Notes under the pieces: model-generated
Databases searched by the model: none
Told to the model about the DNA's origin: nothing
What the model saw: only the letters and a program-made list of their open reading frames with translations
Made by a program: the position numbers and the translations under genes
Assembly (NCBI GenBank): GCA_963210315.1
Contig: OY723279.1
Span: 310,001 to 374,000, forward strand
Source: Rhynchopus euleeides
Taxonomy: Eukaryota; Euglenozoa; Diplonemea; Diplonemida; Diplonemidae
Direction: 5' to 3'
Length of the DNA stretch: 64,000 nucleotides
Part shown: one piece after another, positions 60,587 through 64,000 of the stretch
How positions within the stretch are numbered: the stretch's first letter is position 1
Layout: each line of letters starts with the position of its first letter

Positions 60587-62803
60587 TCAGGCTCCACACC
60601 TGCGCCTCTTGTGGCACCAAGCAGCACGCCGAACTTCAGGGTCAGCCCTCATGGAGGGGTGTGCGTGTCTCAAAGCCTTGCGAAACCTGCTCGCTGCGAC
60701 GACGACTTCCCGGTCAGCCTTCAGAGAGTCGTGTGCAAACTCCAACATATGAGGGTCGAGGTTCACCGCCGTGAGAACGATTTCACGATCGGCCTTCAGG
60801 GATTCGTGTGCAAATCTCAACGTTTCGGGTAACTTGGTGACAGCGGTGAGGACGATTTCACGGTCAGCCTTCAGAGAGTCGGTGGCCAGATGTAATGCGA
60901 ATGGTTCTATCTTCACTACTGCGAGCATGACTTCGCGCTCCTTCAGACAGTTGGGCACCGCACTCAACATGCCCCACATCTGTTTCTTGGAGCATGCTTG
61001 CACAGCAGCCAGCATGAAACCGCGATCAGCTTTCAACGAGTCGTGCGCATGTTGGAGTTGTGTGGGGTCCGTTCTCGCCGCTGTGAGGACAACTTCACCG
61101 TCAGCTTTCAGGGATTCGTGCGCATGTTGGAGTTGTGTGGGGTCACTTCTCACCGCTGTGAGGACAACTTCCCGATCAGCCTTCAGGGATTCATGCGCAT
61201 GTTGGAGTTGTGCGGCATTCTTTCCCACCACTGTGAGGACGACTTCACGGTCAGCCTTCAGAGACTCGGATGCAGTCGCGAGTGCCTTGGGGTTGCTCTC
61301 CATCGCTGCGAGGATGATTTGGCGGTCAGCCTTCAGCGTGCCGGATACCTCCTTCAGGACGGTATCTACGTCGGAAGGCCTGCAGCCTTGCAGTGCCGCT
61401 AGGACAACTTCACGGTCAGCCTTCAGCGAGTCGTCCGCATGTTGTAGTTGTGCGGGATACGTTCCCACAACAGTGAGAACGAATTCACGGTCAGCCAGCA
61501 GGGAGTCGTCTGCGGATGCAACTGCGTCGCAACCCAGAGATTGGGCTTCCATAATGAACTCGCGGTCAGACAACAGAGATTCTTCCACCCACTGAAACAC
61601 AGTGCAGTCGATCCCCAGCGCTGTGAGCATGAGTTCAGGGTCAGCCCCCAGGGACTCGGGTAGTTCCTGCAGGATCTCACCCACGGGTGGGTCACAATCC
61701 ATGTCGCAGTCTTCGCAGCCTTCCAGAGCGGCCGAGACGACTTCACGGTCAGCCTTCAGCGAGTCGTCCGCATGCACGAATTCTATGGGATCGGTTCTCA
61801 CGGCCGTCAGGACGACTTCACGGTCAGCCCTCACAGCGTCGTGTGCGTATGATAGCGAGGGGAGGCGCCACTTCGCAAGCGCAATGATGAACTCACGGTC
61901 AGCCCTCAGAGAGGCGTGTGCCAAATCGACCACGCCCTGGTCGATCGCCATCGCTGCGAGCATGACTTCTCGGTCAGCCCTGATGGCGGAGGGCGCCTGA
62001 AGAAGAGTGGTCCGCACGCTGAACCTCTGCCTGAAGTCATAGTCAAAGTCATCGGATCTGGAGTCACAGCTTCTGTCGCAGTCGGGTTCACAGGCTTGGA
62101 AGGCAGCCAGAACGACATCACGGTCAGCCAGCAGGCTGTTGTGTGCAAATGTCAACGCGATGGGGCGCTTGCTCACGAGTGGCAAAACAAAAGCACGATC
62201 GGACCTCAGAGAGTCGTGTGCGAGACACAGCGCCCTGGTATGCCTCTGAACTGCGATAGATACGATCTCACGGTCGGCCGTCAGTGACTTGTGGACGTAG
62301 GACAAGATGTTGTCGTAAGGGCCTTCAACCGCATTCTCGCCATGGCATGAAACGTAGCTCTCTTCATCGTCTGAGATAGACGGCTCACAGAGGGACTGTG
62401 CAGCGAGGACGAAGTCACGGTCGGCCATCCAGGTTTTGTGCACATTCCGGTATTCGCATTGGTAACCATATCCCACGTCATTTACAGCATCTTTCCGGTC
62501 CGCCACCCACACAGGGACCTCGCATGCCGACTTCGTCCGTGTGCGGAGTGCCTCCAGGTGCACCTGCCGCACCAGGTCCACGTCGACCCTGCACCCCGCC
62601 TCGACACCTGCAACGCTGCCCAGCGGGTCGTCCCCGCACACCTCGTCGCCCCTCACCGACAGCTGCAGGTCAGCCGCCTCCGCACCAGGCGGGTAGGGGA
62701 AGGCCTCCAGTGCAACCTCCTGCAGGCTGTCTGCCTTGTCGTCCACCCCGATGTCGGCCGCATGCTCGGCCCCCGTCCTCGCGTCCACCAGGAACACGTG
62801 CAT
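60587..62803 (-). CDS. Ubiquitin-like/DUF4116-repeat protein, array copy 2
   Basis: The same 738-residue protein as at 57541-59757, residue for residue, offset by 3,046 bp. The lack of even synonymous-looking differences by eye suggests very recent amplification, ongoing homogenisation or an assembly artefact. Confidence 0.85.
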   Translation of the reverse strand: MHVFLVDARTGAEHAADIGVDDKADSLQEVALEAFPYPPGAEAADLQLSVRGDEVCGDDPLGSVAGVEAGCRVDVDLVRQVHLEALRTRTKSACEVPVWVADRKDAVNDVGYGYQCEYRNVHKTWMADRDFVLAAQSLCEPSISDDEESYVSCHGENAVEGPYDNILSYVHKSLTADREIVSIAVQRHTRALCLAHDSLRSDRAFVLPLVSKRPIALTFAHNSLLADRDVVLAAFQACEPDCDRSCDSRSDDFDYDFRQRFSVRTTLLQAPSAIRADREVMLAAMAIDQGVVDLAHASLRADREFIIALAKWRLPSLSYAHDAVRADREVVLTAVRTDPIEFVHADDSLKADREVVSAALEGCEDCDMDCDPPVGEILQELPESLGADPELMLTALGIDCTVFQWVEESLLSDREFIMEAQSLGCDAVASADDSLLADREFVLTVVGTYPAQLQHADDSLKADREVVLAALQGCRPSDVDTVLKEVSGTLKADRQIILAAMESNPKALATASESLKADREVVLTVVGKNAAQLQHAHESLKADREVVLTAVRSDPTQLQHAHESLKADGEVVLTAARTDPTQLQHAHDSLKADRGFMLAAVQACSKKQMWGMLSAVPNCLKEREVMLAVVKIEPFALHLATDSLKADREIVLTAVTKLPETLRFAHESLKADREIVLTAVNLDPHMLEFAHDSLKADREVVVAASRFRKALRHAHPSMRADPEVRRAAWCHKRRRCGA

Positions 62804-63632
62804 CCCCCCGCCCTGCCGGTGCCTGCAGGTGGCTGTGTGGTGTGGTGTGGTGTGGTCCAAACAGGCACGGCAAGACGCTGCCTCCTGGCTGTGACAGCAC
62901 ATGCGGCACAGGCGCAAGGGTGTGTGGGGGGTGCCTGCCAGGGGTCGTCACCAGTACTCTTCCGCTCTCCCTGTTCCTTCATGCGGCATATCGAAGACGA
63001 GGGGTGGGGGGTGCGGGCAAGAGAACAGAAAAGGAGAGAGGGACACTGAGCACCTGCTCTTGATGCGATCTGATGACACACTGCCCCAGGGATATCTAAG
63101 CCGCTGTGCCTGCACGGGCACCGTTCGGCGAATGCTTGCAGGGAGAACTGCCTTGGGCTTCTATGAGAGGGCGTTGATGAGGAGCCCACCTTGCAGCTGC
63201 ATCGTGTGCCAGGTGGGTATGTGGTGTCTGGCTGGGTGTGCCATTCCCTACCGACCCCTGGCCCCGCCCCTCACATGATCAACCGAGAACGCAGGGGTGC
63301 TGATACACAACGGTACCCCCCACCCCATCATCGCTACCCACCCCTGCGATACAAAGAGAAGAATGACGACAACAGGGTGATGGAGAAGCAGGCCCAAGCC
63401 ACAGGGCTCGGCTGGATGCACGTGCACTGCTGTGGGTGGTGGGGTCGCTGATGCCATGGGGTCTCAGAAGGGCTGGGCTGTGGTTGAAGCCGCCATGACC
63501 ACCGGCAAGCAGCTCCTGGGCGGAGGCGGAGAGGGGCAGCGGATCGGAGTCCTGTGGCCTGGTGGGCTGCGGTGGGGTGTGCCAGGTAGAGAGGCGGCAA
63601 CACACTGCGGTCACCAGCAGCACCAACCGAGG

Positions 63633-64000
63633 TCAGGCTCCACACCTGCGCCTCTTGTGGCACCAAGCAGCACGCCGAACTTCAGGGTCAGCCCTCATGG
63701 AGGGGTGTGCGTGTCTCAAAGCCTTGCGAAACCTGCTCGCTGCGACGACGACTTCCCGGTCAGCCTTCAGAGAGTCGTGTGCAAACTCCAACATATGAGG
63801 GTCGAGGTTCACCGCCGTGAGAACGATTTCACGATCGGCCTTCAGGGATTCGTGTGCAAATCTCAACGTTTCGGGTAACTTGGTGACAGCGGTGAGGACG
63901 ATTTCACGGTCAGCCTTCAGAGAGTCGGTGGCCAGATGTAATGCGAATGGTTCTATCTTCACTACTGCGAGCATGACTTCGCGCTCCTTCAGACAGTTGG
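63633..64000 (-). CDS. Ubiquitin-like/DUF4116-repeat protein, array copy 3 (partial)
   Basis: Only the C-terminal ~120 residues lie in the window. They match the other two array copies exactly, including the KRRRCGA end. The start is beyond the right edge. Confidence 0.85.
   Translation of the reverse strand, partial: NCLKEREVMLAVVKIEPFALHLATDSLKADREIVLTAVTKLPETLRFAHESLKADREIVLTAVNLDPHMLEFAHDSLKADREVVVAASRFRKALRHAHPSMRADPEVRRAAWCHKRRRCGA

Larger units (their letters stand above)
56826..64000 (-). repeat. Tandem array of 3,046-bp gene units (at least 2.3 units)
   Basis: Genes at 57541-59757, 60587-62803 and 63633 onward repeat at exactly 3,046 bp, and so do the intergenic blocks 56826-57540, 59872-60586 and 62918-63632. 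The encoded proteins are identical. The left edge lies within the 5' part of the preceding pseudogene; the right edge is outside the window. Confidence 0.95.

Noticed and set aside
1..64000. tRNA, rRNA, splice-leader or snRNA genes
   Set aside because: No cloverleaf, rRNA core or known small-RNA sequence was recognised by eye; a covariance-model scan would be needed to exclude them.

Overview
The window looks like nuclear DNA of a eukaryotic protist, most likely a euglenozoan and perhaps a diplonemid. This is inference, on four grounds. (1) Two calpain-like genes start with a domain resembling DUF1935, which is known mainly from kinetoplastid calpain-like proteins. (2) A tyrosine-recombinase retrotransposon has the order gag, recombinase, RT/RNase H, as in trypanosomatid VIPER elements. 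(3) Every host gene I can support lies on the minus strand, as in euglenozoan directional gene clusters. (4) One gene has conventional GT-AG introns, which argues against a typical kinetoplastid. The DNA is GC-rich, with long intergenic stretches full of homopolymer G/C runs and small transposons. No bacterial operons, rRNA, tRNA or CRISPR arrays were seen.

Layout. 1-4751: gene-poor, with a ~190-bp tandem repeat, 38 copies of GGGGT and small inverted-repeat elements. 4752-8465: intronless calpain-like protein with a degenerate active site and C2 domain. 10327-14706: VIPER/Ngaro-type retrotransposon on the plus strand with split direct repeats. 16246-19196: three-exon calpain with an intact Cys-His-Asn triad and C2 domain. 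20383-21402: coiled-coil protein. 21646-24867: nested inverted-repeat transposons, including a 561-bp AT-rich foldback element. 26038-28878: large four-pass membrane protein. 30622-64000: a family of minus-strand genes encoding a ubiquitin-like N-terminus, an acidic linker and long DUF4116-type repeats.

The DUF4116 family has eleven members here. Seven appear intact, three are broken and one runs off the right edge. The last copies form a tandem array with a 3,046-bp period whose translated products are identical. Transposons sit between and inside these genes. Two near-identical 837/838-bp insertions, each with a 19-bp target duplication, interrupt two members. Several neighbouring paralogues preserve empty sites, so insertion boundaries can be read directly.

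No metabolic pathway links the genes. The calpain pair looks like an active protease and a pseudoprotease paralogue separated by a retroelement. The DUF4116 family looks like a recently amplified, fast-changing lineage-specific family of unknown function.
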